From: Tribonema minus
Taxonomy: Eukaryota; Sar; Xanthophyceae; Tribonematales; Tribonemataceae
Assembly (NCBI GenBank): GCA_017506865.1
Contig: JAFCMP010000113.1
Location: 248,001 to 312,000 of the forward strand
Length of the DNA: 64,000 bases
Reading direction: 5' to 3'
Shown: piece by piece, positions 24,617 through 35,499 of the stretch
How positions within the stretch are numbered: position 1 is the first letter of the stretch
Layout: each line of letters begins with the position of its first letter
Notes under the pieces: model-generated
The model's input: only the letters and a program-made list of their open reading frames with translations
Databases searched by the model: none
What the model was told of the DNA's origin: nothing
Made by a program: the position numbers and the translations under genes

Positions 24617-26700
24617 CGGCGGCAGGGCCAACGGCGGCAGTGGGAGCACGGCAGGAGCCAGTGCTCTTGGCGGCGGCGGCGGCGGCAGCACTGGCGGCGG
24701 CAGCAGCAGCAGCGGCGGCAGCTTGACGCGCGAGCTGCGGCAGTGGGTTTGGTCCGGGTACTCCATGCAGTGGCTGTGCCACTTGCTGGATGTGGCGGTG
24801 GCCACGCAGGTGAGCGAGTGCGCCGCGACTGCTGCTGATGCTGCTGCTGCTCCTGCTGCTGCTGCAGCTGCTGCTGTTGCTTCAACTTGAAAAGCGGCGC
24901 GCTTGCGCCAGCTCTGGGGACATGTTCGTATATGCTTCAAAGCACATGCTTTCAAGTAAATGCATGCACTGGGCCCCTCGCCGGCATGCCCTTGTGCAGT
25001 CCCGTTTGCGACTGGTCACGTGGTCGACGTTGTTTGTGGTGTGGCAGCTGGATAGCACTGGAAGTGCTGTATAATGATAGCTACGCCACTCAAGCCCTGC
25101 ATCACAAGTCACATGCCGACGCCCGCCTGCCCGCCTTTTCTAGGCTTAGGTTTCAGGGTTTACAGTCACGGTCAGGGGGTGTCATCCCAAGCGGCCGCCA
25201 CCACCTAGGTGCGCGCCTCCGATCTCATGGAAACCGATCTCAAGCTGCACACTCCCGCTCTCATTATTAAGCTCACTTTGTATTCAACGTCGAAGCAGTT
25301 GATTTTGAAGTACATGGGAAGTATAAATCATGTGAAGGTTATTGTCTTGATGCGGCGCAGGCGACTGCCTTGCGCCTGCACCTGACGGCGGCGGCGGCGC
25401 GCGCGGCGGTGCTCATGCTGGCGCTCGACTACGAATTTAAAACGAAGCAGTCAATGTTGAACTATATGTGTATAATGTTGAAGTTACTATCTTGATGTGG
25501 CGCAGGTGACTGCAGCGCACCCGCACCTGACGGCGGCGGCGGTGCGCGCGGCGGCGCACATGCTGGCGCCCGACCACGAGCTGGAGGCCGTGCAGTCGCT
25601 GCCGCAGCTGCAGCTGCTCGTGCTCGTGGCGATGCTGCGCATGGAGCGGCGCCGCAAGCGCGCGTACACGTTTGCAGGTGATGACTGTTGCGCTGCTGCG
25701 TGTGCTGCTGCTGCGCTCTGTGCGATTCGCGGAGGTTCCTGCGTCGTGCGTGTGAATGAGAAAGTAGTGGTGTCATGAACATGCGAGGTCGTTCAAAGTG
25801 TGTACTTTGAGGTATTCGTGCATATTGGGGCATGACCTGGTCGAGGCGCTCCAACATTAATGCGGCTGAAAGCAGCAGTTGCTTGCAGTGCGTGTGCCTG
25901 CAGTCATGCGGTTTCAGATGCCAGCGGCGGGTGCCTCCCAGTGGAGCGCAGCGAACCAATCTTGCGCGCAACCCAGCAACAGCAACACTGCCCGCAGGTG
26001 TGCGAACATGCATGCCTGTCAGTCTGTCCCTTGAAGCAGCGTCAAGCCACGTCTCATCAGGTTCCCACCTTGCTGAGCGTTTGCTGTCGCCCTCTACCCC
26101 CTCCCCCCTCCCCCCCCCCCGACGTCCCGAGCTGCCATGTGTGCAAATACAATATGCTTCAGAGAAGCTGTGTAAGGTCCAAACGAGTACGGAAAAGAGC
26201 ACAGGTAGCTAGCCTGCAGCCACAACTGTCAGCTCGTTGGAAGCCTTGTGACATGGCGCGACCCTGTACGCTGTGTACGACTCATGGGGCTTCCCACCCC
26301 TCGAGCAGCAGCAAACAACGCACGAAATGCCACAGACGCACAACATACAAGCGTCAAAATCACACTTCATGTAGAAGTATGTGTTTACAAAGTACATTTT
26401 TCCTCATGTCCTGCCGACTCACTCTCGACAGGCGTCTACGCCGAGTACGAGTCACTCGGGGCGCGCCAGGGCCTCGGCGCCGCGCGCTACACGCGCGACA
26501 CCATCGCGCACGCCTTTGCGCAGCTGCTGCAGGCCGGCCTCATCACGCCCGTGCGCAGCGGCGGCGGCGGCGGCGGCGCGCCGCTGCAGGCGATCGTGTC
26601 GCTGGCGGTGGACCCTGACGCGCTGTCAGAAGCGCTCAAGGACGGGACCGTCGAGTGCCCGATGGCCATCGTGCAGTGGTGCACGCAGTGGGTGGAGTAG
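19035..26700 (+). CDS. ORC4: Origin recognition complex subunit 4 (ORC4), 8 exons
   Basis: Exons 19035-20654, 21621-22112, 22205-22270, 22841-23104, 23508-23606, 24336-24809, 25506-25677 and 26432-26700 join in phase to 1,151 residues. After about 490 residues of Ala/Ser/Gly-rich disorder, the ORC4 order appears: an N-terminal helix before the AAA+ core, Walker A GYPGCGKT (553-560), a Walker B-like strand VVFVLRNFDAFA (about 765-776), the sensor-1 segment GLSSRLNALDRLEKRLASRF (known ORC4 motif GLTCRLD..ELLEKRVKSRF), and a C-terminal winged helix ending in FAQLLQAGLITPV. The acidic DE usual after the Walker B hydrophobic strand reads RN here, suggesting weak or no hydrolysis. A glycine-rich insert of about 75 residues interrupts the core after Walker A. 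The protein acts in the nucleus in the ORC complex that loads the MCM helicase. The start could lie slightly upstream, since the frame is open to about 18885. Confidence 0.88.
21255..21361 (+). repeat. About 20-bp tandem repeat in ORC4 intron 1
   Basis: GCTGAGCGCTGATGCCCGT-type units (GTTGCTGAGTGCT, GTCGCTGAGCGCTGATGCC, GTTGCTGAGCACTGATGCC) repeat five times. The unit is the same CTGAGC-containing word found before several acceptors elsewhere in the window, here amplified as a minisatellite. Confidence 0.8.
23607..24040 (+). repeat. Four tandem copies of ORC4 exon 5 3' edge and donor
   Basis: The end of the exon finishing at 23606 (CGCCTCGAGAAGCGCCTGGC, then CGCTTTAGCAGCAAACAG and its GT donor) is followed by four copies at about 23655, 23774, 23885 and 23996. 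They are spaced 110-120 nt apart, each with GTGCGTACGGTGCGCGCGCG and a TTGAAGTTGAAGTT word. The copies keep LEKRLQSRFSS-like coding and a donor-like GT, so they are competing 5' splice sites that would lengthen or duplicate the sensor-1 region. Confidence 0.92.
25360..25505 (+). repeat. Upstream copy of ORC4 exon 7 acceptor edge
   Basis: At 25348-25435 the acceptor (TCTTGATGCGGCGCAG) and about 70 nt of following exon are a diverged copy of the real exon at 25506 (TCTTGATGTGGCGCAG). The copy reads LRLHLTAAAARAAVLMLALD against AHPHLTAAAVRAAAHMLAPD. It stays open for that span, then enters intron sequence shared with the real acceptor (GTTGAAGTTACTATC-like). Confidence 0.85.
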
Positions 26701-28367
26701 GCGACGCGCTCCACATCGTACTTCAAGTAGTGATGTGACCACGTTGTAGTTGAAGTAGGTAGCAGGGAGTTCAAAGGGTGTGTTTTGAAGTGGTGTGTGG
26801 GTGTCGATCCAGAGCTGTTGGAGCTCTTTGGCACGCAGCGGTACAGTTGACGACTGAAGCCTGCTTTCAGCTTAAAATTTTCCGCAGCATCAGCAGCAGC
26901 TCTTGAGTCCGCTGGCGCAGAAGTCATGCTGTATCGGCAGAGGCAGCAGCTTAATGTTGCCGAACATAGAGGGCGGCATCAATGCACCACGATGGTGTGC
27001 TATCTGGTTCAATGTCACTGTGTTGATGACCTGCATTTTGGATTTCTCAACATGTGTGATTTTCATCGAGCCTGCCACCTGTCTGATGAGGCGCTCCCAT
27101 GGTCACCATAGTTGTGCACAACTGCTGATGATTGTTCATGTTGTTGATGGTGCTTCGCTCGCTCGCCAGCATCACTTACCTACAGCGCTGTCTTCCCCTT
27201 GCAACTATGCAGACACTGTTGCAGCACAGTTTCCTACACAAGTTCACTATGCACTTCAGTAACTTTCAGCTTGCATTCATACACAATGACGCTACTTGCA
27301 CCACTGGTGCAAGAACTTCAATTTATATTTTGCCTGGTAAAGCGCTATGTAGTTTCATCGCCTCGCCTCTTCCCCCCCCATGAATTGACACTTTATTCAT
27401 TCTGGAAGTCCTGGCGGTTGATCGCTTTGAGATGACGACGGCGGCGTTGTTGCGCTCCTTCTTGACGCGCGCCGCTTGACGGCAGCGTCAAACGCGGTCA
27501 AGTGCATGATCTCAGTGTCAAGGGCAGCGAGCCGACTGATGTCAGCATCAAGCTGAGGCGGCAGGGCGCTTGAGGCGGGGGGTCCGGCACGGGGTCTGAC
27601 CTGCGCCGAGGGGCCGGCACTCTGCGCTATGATGGCTGCAAGAGGAGCGGCACGCTGAGCTTTTGCAGCGCGAGGCCAGGTCATTTATGTATATATATAT
27701 GGGCTGCTCATCGTGTTTGGCGATTGCTACATTTGTGGTCTGGAAGCACGCTCCCAGAACTGTGCACGCTATTTGGTTACTTACAGTGCAGGGACCAACA
27801 TTCTGCGTGCATCAGGCTTCGCAGGCTCTGCCTGCGCTGGTGTCATGCAGAACACAGCGCAAAATGTCAGTTGCAGAAAGAGCAGGAGTGGTGGACACTG
27901 GCAGACTATCATTGCATGGGCGCCTAAACATCTCTGATCGCAACACAAGGGTCTGCGGACGCTACAGGGGCCTCTGTAAGGGGTACGGCGCGAAGGAATC
28001 ACAACCATCAAGTTTTTATTTCAAGGCTACTCACATTGGCAGCTACTCGAGTTCTGCTGGGGCCTGCTGAGCATAGGATGCGTGCATAGCACACGAGACC
28101 TAGGTCACACAAAGTGTTGTACAGCCAGTGTTGCCACATGCGGGTACACACCATAGTGCAGGCACATGAGCATGTGGGTACACTCATTCCCACTCAAGCC
28201 AAAAGCATCACTGGCACAATTGTGCGCGCAACAGAGCAAAGCCGGAACACTTCACAGCGATGGCGATTGCCTGTGCACGAAAAGTGTGAAATCAACAGTG
28301 CATGTACATGTGCGGTCAGGGCCACCAAGTCGGCGCCGGGCACTGCTGTGCGCGTCTGCAACAACCG
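26701..28367. other. Intergenic, mostly without recognisable genes
   Basis: No exon with family similarity found, except the decayed coiled-coil copy listed separately. Composition is closer to 50% GC than in the neighbouring genes. It contains several TTGAAGT-type words just after the ORC4 stop. Confidence 0.5.
27397..27684 (-). pseudogene. Decayed partial copy of the coiled-coil of the Smr-like gene
   Basis: A minus-strand frame reads LDADISRLAALDTEIMHLTA followed by FDAAVKR, which aligns with LAALDAEIEQLEALDTGIKD and LEAVIKR in the neighbouring 28368-29687 gene. The DNA is also alignable around 27480-27560 against 28886-28970. The coil segment is followed by unrelated sequence and no Smr-like part. 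I read it as a duplicated and truncated fragment lying downstream of the parent on the same strand. Confidence 0.65.
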
Positions 28368-29687
28368 TCACGCAGCAAAGCCAGGCGCCGGCGCCGCGAA
28401 GGTGATGCCACGCTCAAGGGCCTGCTTGTAGAGTTCGTGTGTAATGACCAGCATCACCCCCGGGCTGCTGGCGTAGTAGGTTACGCCCACCCCCCTCATC
28501 CGCGCAACCTTGAGCACATGCCGCTTTAGCGCCGTCAGCGCCCCCTCCCTGACCTGCTGGGGCGTCAGCTCCTTGCTATGGGCGCCCCTCCCCGTAATTA
28601 GGACGACCCAGCCGTAGAGGCTGAGGAACACCTCCGCAAAGGTGCGGAAGATGAGGTTCACGCGCTCCGCGGACTGATTGTGCAGGTCTATATGCGCCAG
28701 CAGATCCAGGGGCGATTTGTTGCGTCGGTTGCCGCGAGGGTCCGCAAAGGAGTCCGGGTACCTGTTCTGAACCACCAGCTTCCCCGGGCCGCGCAGGAGA
28801 AAGTGCCACCGGGGAGCGATGAACTTGCGCTTGTTGACGGCTTTGAAGTTTTCAACAGCGGCATCTTCGCTCTCCCTCTTGATGACGGCCTCCAGCGCGG
28901 CGAGGTCCTTGATGCCAGTGTCAAGCGCTTCGAGCTGCTCGATCTCGGCATCAAGAGCAGCAAGCTGCTTACCGGCGTTGGCGCCCTCCTTCCTGATGGC
29001 GTCGCAGAGAGCAGCACGCTGAGCTTGCAGGCCGCGCAAGACGTCGGCGGGCTGCTTGGAGGGCTCCTCGCCAGGGAGTACCAAGGCGCTGACAAAGGCC
29101 TTCTGCTGGCACTGGACCTGCTGGGTAAGCTGCTGGCGCTGCCGCCTCAACAATGTCACCGTTTTCATTGTTTCTTTGTAGATGACTTCGTTTTCCGCAT
29201 GCTGGGCAGCGGTCCAGTGGTTGCTTTTGGTCAGGAAGGTCTCCATCCGCCAAAACCCGTTGGCGGTGTCCGCAAAGAGTGACTTGCAGACGACCGGGGG
29301 CTGCGCACCAGCTGCAAGGGGAGCGCCGGCGACAGGCGGCGGACGCGGTGTCACCTACAACATCCCCCCTGCATGAACGACGTTTGCCGCAGCAGGCACA
29401 GCGGGTCTGGGCCTCTGGATCGCTGGCGGAGCAGCAGCGGCAGCAGCAGCGGAGGCGCGATTGGATTCGCTGCCAGAGGAAGCGGCTCCTTTCACGCCGC
29501 TAGCAGGCGGTGGCAGCCCAGCATGCCGTCGCTTGCTGCCCTGAGACGGGGGCGCTGGACCACCCTCCTCGACGCCTTCGTCGGGCGCTGGCTGTACAGC
29601 AGCGTGCGCTCTCTTCGCGCCCCGGGATTCCGCGACAACTTCGTCCTCCTCGTCGTCTGTGAGCGCGTAATCTACTAGGCCCACCAT
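28368..29687 (-). CDS. Coiled-coil protein with C-terminal Smr-like domain
   Basis: Two open stretches in the same frame: 29687-29358 (110 residues from ATG: acidic start MVGLVDYALTDDEEDEV, then low complexity) and 29354-28368 (328 residues). They are separated only by an in-frame TAG at 29357-29355. The larger part has a helical coiled coil (about residues 50-165, rich in Gln/Leu/Ala heptads, LDAEIEQLEALDTGI) and then the pattern of an Smr domain: IDLH at about 222-225, LITGRGAHSK at about 252-261, and YYASSPGVMLVI near the end. The known Smr fold uses DLHG and TGxGxHS motifs and often has DNA or RNA endonuclease activity; here that is inference. The TAG could be an unrecognised small intron, a readthrough site, a real break, or the end of a separate upstream ORF. 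I found no in-phase GT-AG pair that removes it. Confidence 0.6.
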
Positions 29688-32051
29688 GGTAGTATACGAC
29701 GACGCCCTCTGCTACTGCCGCTGTCTAAGGCTGTTTGTGCGTTGTGTTCGAGATGTGCTTGATGAAGATGGGTTCGAACGTGCCGTCCCGCAGCACAGCT
29801 TTCGAAAAAAGGATGCATATGTGCCTGCTGTCATACTATGACAGTCAGGGCAAGTAGCATCATAGCCAGGGCAAAGCGTAGCATCAAGAAAGAGAGGGCC
29901 CCGCGGCGACGGCGGTTCAGGAACCCTCGGTTCAACCGGCCTCCACGAAAGTCAGAACTGCTCTCAGTTGTAGGGGATACCGGGGCTGCTGGCCTCGACC
30001 AAACATGTGACATACCCAAACTACGTGTAGATTGCCGTGTGGCTCTTACGGAGCCAGCAGGTATCAGCAGTGCACGGAAATGAAAAAATTCTCAGCAAAT
30101 GGCTCAAAATTCAAACTTATCCAGAGGAAAGCACACACATGCAGCAACAGCAGCAAAATTGAACGTGGTGGGCACTGAATGAGGCATACGCATTGTCTTG
30201 CTTTCACCTGCCGTTATGTGCGTATTTTGGACAGCAAGCCAAAGTCAGAATAAAGAAGCGGCGGGACATTGTTGGAGAAGTTCATCTGGACTGGGCATCT
30301 GGACCTCTCTCGAAGCTGTCATGAGCTCCCGTCAAGGTCACAAATCTTCACTGCAAAAAACACAACTAGAGCAGCAATGGACAGGGAGCGACACACATCA
30401 AGTGCTAGGCCAGCGAGGAGAGGAGCGTGCGTCAACAGGAGTGCACCAGGTGAGCACGCCGAAGAAGACGCGTGAAGATGCTTTTGTTGATCCCGCATGA
30501 TGACCTGAATCAGTGCGCGATCCATCCTGCGCGCATCGTGTTCGTGCGCTGTTTCTTGTTTGACACACGTGATCTGACTGCGCTCGCTCTGTCCGCTCCT
30601 CTTCTATGTACGTGCTCGATCATGCCATCAAGGATCAAGTCGTCACAGGGCTTCGGCTGCCGTCGGGGGCACGCAGGAGGGGCTCGCGGCGAGGGACGAG
30701 CAGTCCGTCTGGCGGTCGCTGAAGCTCTGTAGTTTTGGCTGGCCATGCGAGTGAATCGGCATGGCATGCGCACCAACCGCACAGCCTGGTTACAAACTGC
30801 AACGCAAGCGCCTGCTTATCGCAAGCGTTCGTTGACTGGATGGCCACCGGCCAGGCCACGGCGACAGTGCGGCACTGGTGAAGCGGCGCCCCCCAGGGCT
30901 CATGAGCTCGCATGTGCCGGCCTCTGCAACTTCGGAGACAGCCAGAGCGGACTGCGTGCCCCTTGCCCGACGCCTCCTCCTGACGTGCCAGCGGGTTTCA
31001 GAGTCCACGTCTACTTGTGCCATCAGGTCGGTACCCCCTACACCCCCCTTTGCAGATGCAGCCATTTTCATTCGCCGTTCACGATTTGCTTTTTGGTAAG
31101 CATCACCCAAACTGGACTCGTGCCACTGCATGTACTCACAATGCTATGTGCTTTCGCTGTCCCTTTCTCCTCTTGCGCGTGCATGCTTTGGCGCTGTGCA
31201 TGGCCCCGACGCTGCCGGCAGCATCAAGCCCTCGGGGCCTGTGGGCCCCGCACGAAGGAGTGCAATGCGCACGACAGGCGCCTCGGCGGTCTTGTAGAGC
31301 TCCGCAGTTTGGCTGGCCACGCTCAGTGCTCGGCCGGCTTGACCAGGCGTCACCGGTTTGTTTGTGCTAGCGCTGCCGGTCTCTGCGCCTCCGGATGCAG
31401 TCAGGGGGGCGGCTGTTTGCGAGCGCGCACTCCTTCTTGCTCGCTGCGTGTCTTCCCACGCTATGCAGGTCAGTGGGCTAAGGGTAGACAGGTTGGCGCT
31501 CGCCTTGTCTGTGTCTTGTCTGGTTGCTCTGAGGCTGCGCGCACAGCGATTTATGGACTCACCGTGCTGTGTGTTTCGTTGCTCTCTGCTGCAAATGCAT
31601 TGGCAATGGGCATGAACCTGAGTCTGCGGGCGGCAACATCAAGTGCGGGAGCCCCCTGGGCCGCAGCGCTCAAGCAAGAAACACGCTACGACAATGGCCC
31701 CTACCATGCGGTTCCCGTGGGTGCGGGGACCACCTCTGCCCACCGTCGGGCAGGTCAGCACCCGCGTTGTGCCCCTTCTGACACGTGTCAACGTCCTCTG
31801 CTACATCACCGTATCTCTGTGTGTTTTGCGTGCTCGTAGTGAGCTACCTGCTGGCACTTGTGCTCGTTGCAGTGATTCTTGTAGTTGTACATAAAAGTAC
31901 GCAATACGCTGTGTTGCGGCATGAAGACGTGCCAGCACTCTTCTTCGACACGTGCTGACTGAGCGCTGCTGCCTCTGCTGTCCCCCCCCTTTGTGCATGT
32001 GTGCTTCTGCGACGGACATTACTTCAAGTTTGAAGGTGGCACATACTTCAA

Positions 32052-32084
32052 GGTCCCGCGGGCTCTCTGCCCGCCCGCGGGACC
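32052..32084. repeat. Strong 12-bp GC hairpin
   Basis: GGTCCCGCGGGC at 32052-32063 and its exact reverse complement GCCCGCGGGACC at 32073-32084 are separated by 9 nt. It lies within the exon-like segment reading FKVPRALCPPAGPP. No U-tract or other terminator signal follows, so I only record it as a stem-loop. Confidence 0.8.
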
Positions 32085-32807
32085 GCCAAGCCTCTGCTTC
32101 AGGCTGCATGAGCCAAGGGCACATCTTTCTGTGGCAGCATTGCGCCATCTGCTTCGCATGTTCAGGTTGTTGCAGTTGTTTCTTGACGTGTATTGTCTCC
32201 TATCCATTCAGTCAACACAGTGCTTGTAGCGTGCTGTTGCAAAGCATGTAGCATCAGCTCAGCATGCCCTCGAGGTTATCCTCGTAAATACATGTTTGAT
32301 TTTTTGCTTCTTGTTCGGGTTTTCAGGGCTTTTGTGTTGTGGTGTTTGTCAATTTGCATCTGCCTTGTGCTCTGCCTCTGCCATGTGATGTTGTTCATGT
32401 GTGCCTGCATCATGCTGTGTATAGGCGTGCCGTGCATGGAATGCTACACATCGATGTATGATGGCATCACGCTGTTCAGACGTGCAGCGCATGAAATGCT
32501 ATACCTCAGCATGGTCGCTGGTGCCAGTGATTGTCCACAAACAGTCACAACAAACTTCAAACGCATACTGCATGTACAGATGCAGCCAGGGCAGCTACAC
32601 TCTGGCCGCAATGAAATGGATGATAATGTGCCAAGAATATTGTCACAACTGTAGCTGCAGAGCTCGGATACTTTGCACGCAGCCACAACCTGCAGCATGC
32701 ACAACAGTACTTGAAGTTATCATGAGCTGTGCACAGCACGCTCCAGCGGCCCCTGCTCATGATGCTGCAAGAATGAGTTCAGCACAGCTGACAGTGGACT
32801 TCTGGGT

Positions 32808-33044
32808 GTGACGTTTGTCACCTGCATTTTACAAGCTAAGGTAGGTATGTACTGGTTCACGTTGACAGTTTTACCCGCTCGTGTACTTCCCATTGACAAT
32901 GCGCTCTCGCACGCCGCGCAACAGAAAGCGCCACCGGTCAGCAAGGAGATGCCCGTCGTTTACACCTCTGAAGATGTTGACCGCGGCAACGTCGCTCTTG
33001 CTCTCAATGACCTTGTCAAGGACGGCGGGCTGCTAGAACCTTAG
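32808..33044 (+). CDS. Possible terminal exon of an unassigned gene
   Basis: An open frame of 78 residues ends in TAG. Its second half, after an AG at about 32925 (GCGCAACAG), reads like folded protein (EMPVVYTSEDVDRGNVALAL and NDLVKDGGLLEP), with codon use like the other exons. The first half is AT-richer and is probably intron. No homologous family is recognised and no certain upstream exon was found. Confidence 0.3.
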   Translation: MTFVTCILQAKVGMYWFTLTVLPARVLPIDNALSHAAQQKAPPVSKEMPVVYTSEDVDRGNVALALNDLVKDGGLLEP

Positions 33045-33521
33045 CGTTGAGCTCGACCAGCTGCGTGCGTCCCGAATCGCTCTTATATCGACCAGTCCCG
33101 TGTTCAGCCGTCAGACCGCTGTTATACTGTGACTGCTCTTATATCGAGCGCTCTTATACCGTGGTCCCCCCTGTATTCGGTCATCAATGTCGGTCAGCTT
33201 AAATGTCAGTCAGCAAGGAATGGTTAAGGGGCGGCCGCAAGACAAAGGGCAGGCCATAGTGCATGCAAATGCCGTTTCAGGATTCTTCGCGCTACCACTA
33301 CACTGCCCCACGCCAGTTCAACGAAGTTCATGTTCAACCCACTTTTCCACACTTTTCAAAAGTATACTATAACTGCACAGAGTTGCAGACAACAACAACC
33401 AGCAGCGGCGGCAGCGCCGGCAGCACCTACAGCAGCACGTGAATCAGCACAAGCAGCAGACCACCAAAAGCGCAGCACCTCAGACGGAAAGAATCAACCG
33501 CAATTTGATTTTTAAAAAACA

Positions 33522-33814
33522 TCACGCGCACGCCGAGCGCTGCAACGGCGCACTCCCCCCATCGCGAGGCGACACACGCGCGCCGCCGCTCAGCAGGCCC
33601 TCCAAGTGGCGCAGCCGTTGCCGCAGCGCCGCCACCACGGGGTCGCCGTCGAAGTCGCGGCAGCGCAGCAGCACCGCCACCGCCTCGTCGCCGAGCTGAG
33701 AGCGGCCCTGCAGCAGCAGCGTCGCAGCAGTCGCCGCGTGCGCTGCCGCAGCGCTCGCGGAGCCCGCCGCGGCGTCGTCGCGCACCGAGAAGTGCCGCGG
33801 CGAGCTGCTGCCGC

Positions 33815-33859
<45 letters not shown>

Positions 33860-35466
33860 CACTGTGCGAGAGCGCTCGTTGTACACGTGCTTCCGCCGTC
33901 GCCGCCGCTGCTGCCGCCGCTGCTGCTGCGGATGGCGGCTCTGGCTGTGCCGCCGTCGCACTCACGCCGGACAAGCGGTCAGCAGCAGCGGCGTCCTGAG
34001 AGTCAGCATGTGCAGCTAAATCCTCCTCCCGCGGCGGCGGCGCTGGCAGATGCTGTGTTTCGGCACCGCCCACCAGGCTACCTACGAGGGGTGTAGAACA
34101 ACCCTGATGTGGGCTGCTGCCAGTGCTGTCTCTGAGCCCCCTAGCATTGCGCACTGTCGAGCTTGTCTGCTCGTCCGTCCCCTCTGCCCACACTCCCGCG
34201 CTGCTGCCCCCCCTGGTGGACAAAGCATCGCTCCGCGCCTGCCACGCGCCGCCCCGCCCCTCGCCTGCGGCAGCGCCGCCATATGCCGCACCAAAGGTCC
34301 GCTCGTCGCTGCCCCCAACTGCACTTGCGCTGGCAGCAGTTGAGGCATGCTGCTCGTACCGGTGCACCGCTCGATGAGCGCTGCTGCTGCTGTCGCCGCT
34401 GCTCCACGCATCAGCGCCGCCGTCGCCAAGCGCCCGGAACGACAGCCCGGCGCTGTGCTCGGGGAACAGTTCTGAGAACGGTCCCAGCGCCTGCGCCACG
34501 AGCTCGTCCACCGACGCGGCGCCGCCAACGAGCGGCGGCGCGTTCATGGAACTTCCTGTTGAAGTTCGGTCTGCCGCAGGGAGCACTGCCGCCTCCTCCT
34601 CGTGCGGCGATGCACGCCGCGAGATGGCATCGCCGTCGCTGTCGCCGTAGCCGAGCGCGCCCTCAAGAGCGCGTGTCACTAGCTCGTCAGCGCTCAGGTC
34701 GTCGTCGCGCTGCGGACGATTTCTGTTGCCGCTGCGAGCGTCGGCTTGTCCTGGCGCAGCGGATGCAGACGCTGCGAGATCCGCGTCAGCAGCAGCAGCA
34801 GCGGCGGCGGCGACGGGTGGTGTTGGTATTGAAATGCCGGACATGATGTCATGGCTACGGTCTTGCGATGCCTCTGAAGCAATGCTCAGCTCTTGTTGTT
34901 GCGGCGGCGGAGGCGGCAGCAGCGACACCGCATCGCTCTCTTGCGCCGGCGCTGCTGCTGCCGCAGACTGCCACGGCGGCGACAGCGGCGGCAGCACCGG
35001 CGCCAATGACAGCTGCTGCTGCGGCGGCGGCGGCGGCAGCGACATAGCGTCAGCACCAGCAGACCGGCGCCCCTCTGCTGCGACATGCTCCGCCGCCGCA
35101 GCAGCAAGCAGCCCCTTGCCCTCCACAGACTCCACCAGCAGGCTGAGGCCCGTCCTCTCCGGCACCCCCAGCCGCGCGCGTAACCGCCGAATGGTCTCCT
35201 CGGGGTCCTCCTGCGGCGACGGCGGCTGCTCCGCGATGAGCGAGAACCTCCGCAGGATGCGCGCCTTGTCCGCGGCGCGGCGCTGCTGCGCCGTCGCTTC
35301 TGCTGCTGCTGATGCGGTGTGCCGTTGCTGCGCATGACGATCAGGGTGAGCGATGTCGTGTGGCGGCTCGGGTTCAGCGCTGTACTCCGCATCAGTGCTC
35401 AGGTCACTGAGGACCGGCGCAGCGGCAATGGTCGGCAGTTCATGGGATTTCGCCTTTTGCGGGCGC

Positions 35467-35499
<33 letters not shown>

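Larger units (their letters stand above)
29688..33521. other. Gene-poor region with unassigned open frames
   Basis: No family recognised. Candidates seen: a basic minus/plus overlap near 29838-30083 (RRRRFRNPRFNRP on +), a plus-strand 364-aa frame at 30745-31839 with no domain, an exon-like plus segment at about 31990-32170 (CFCDGHYFKFEGGTYFKVPR) ending at a GT, and an exon-like terminal segment at about 32926-33044 after an acceptor (PVVYTSEDVDRGNVALALND, stop TAG). The last two could belong to one spliced plus-strand gene, but I could not join them with confidence. The phrase AGTTT(T)GGCTGGCCA(T/C)GC occurs twice (about 30732 and 31303), hinting at local duplication. Confidence 0.35.

Noticed and set aside
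25462-26202. 246-aa minus-strand open frame
   Set aside because: Overlaps ORC4 exon 7 antisense and runs through its intron; composition typical of antisense of GC-rich coding DNA.
30745-31839. 364-aa plus-strand open frame as a gene
   Set aside because: Cys/Arg/Ala-rich with no recognisable fold; crosses likely splice sites, including a good GTAAGC at about 31097. I mention it only as part of an unassigned region.
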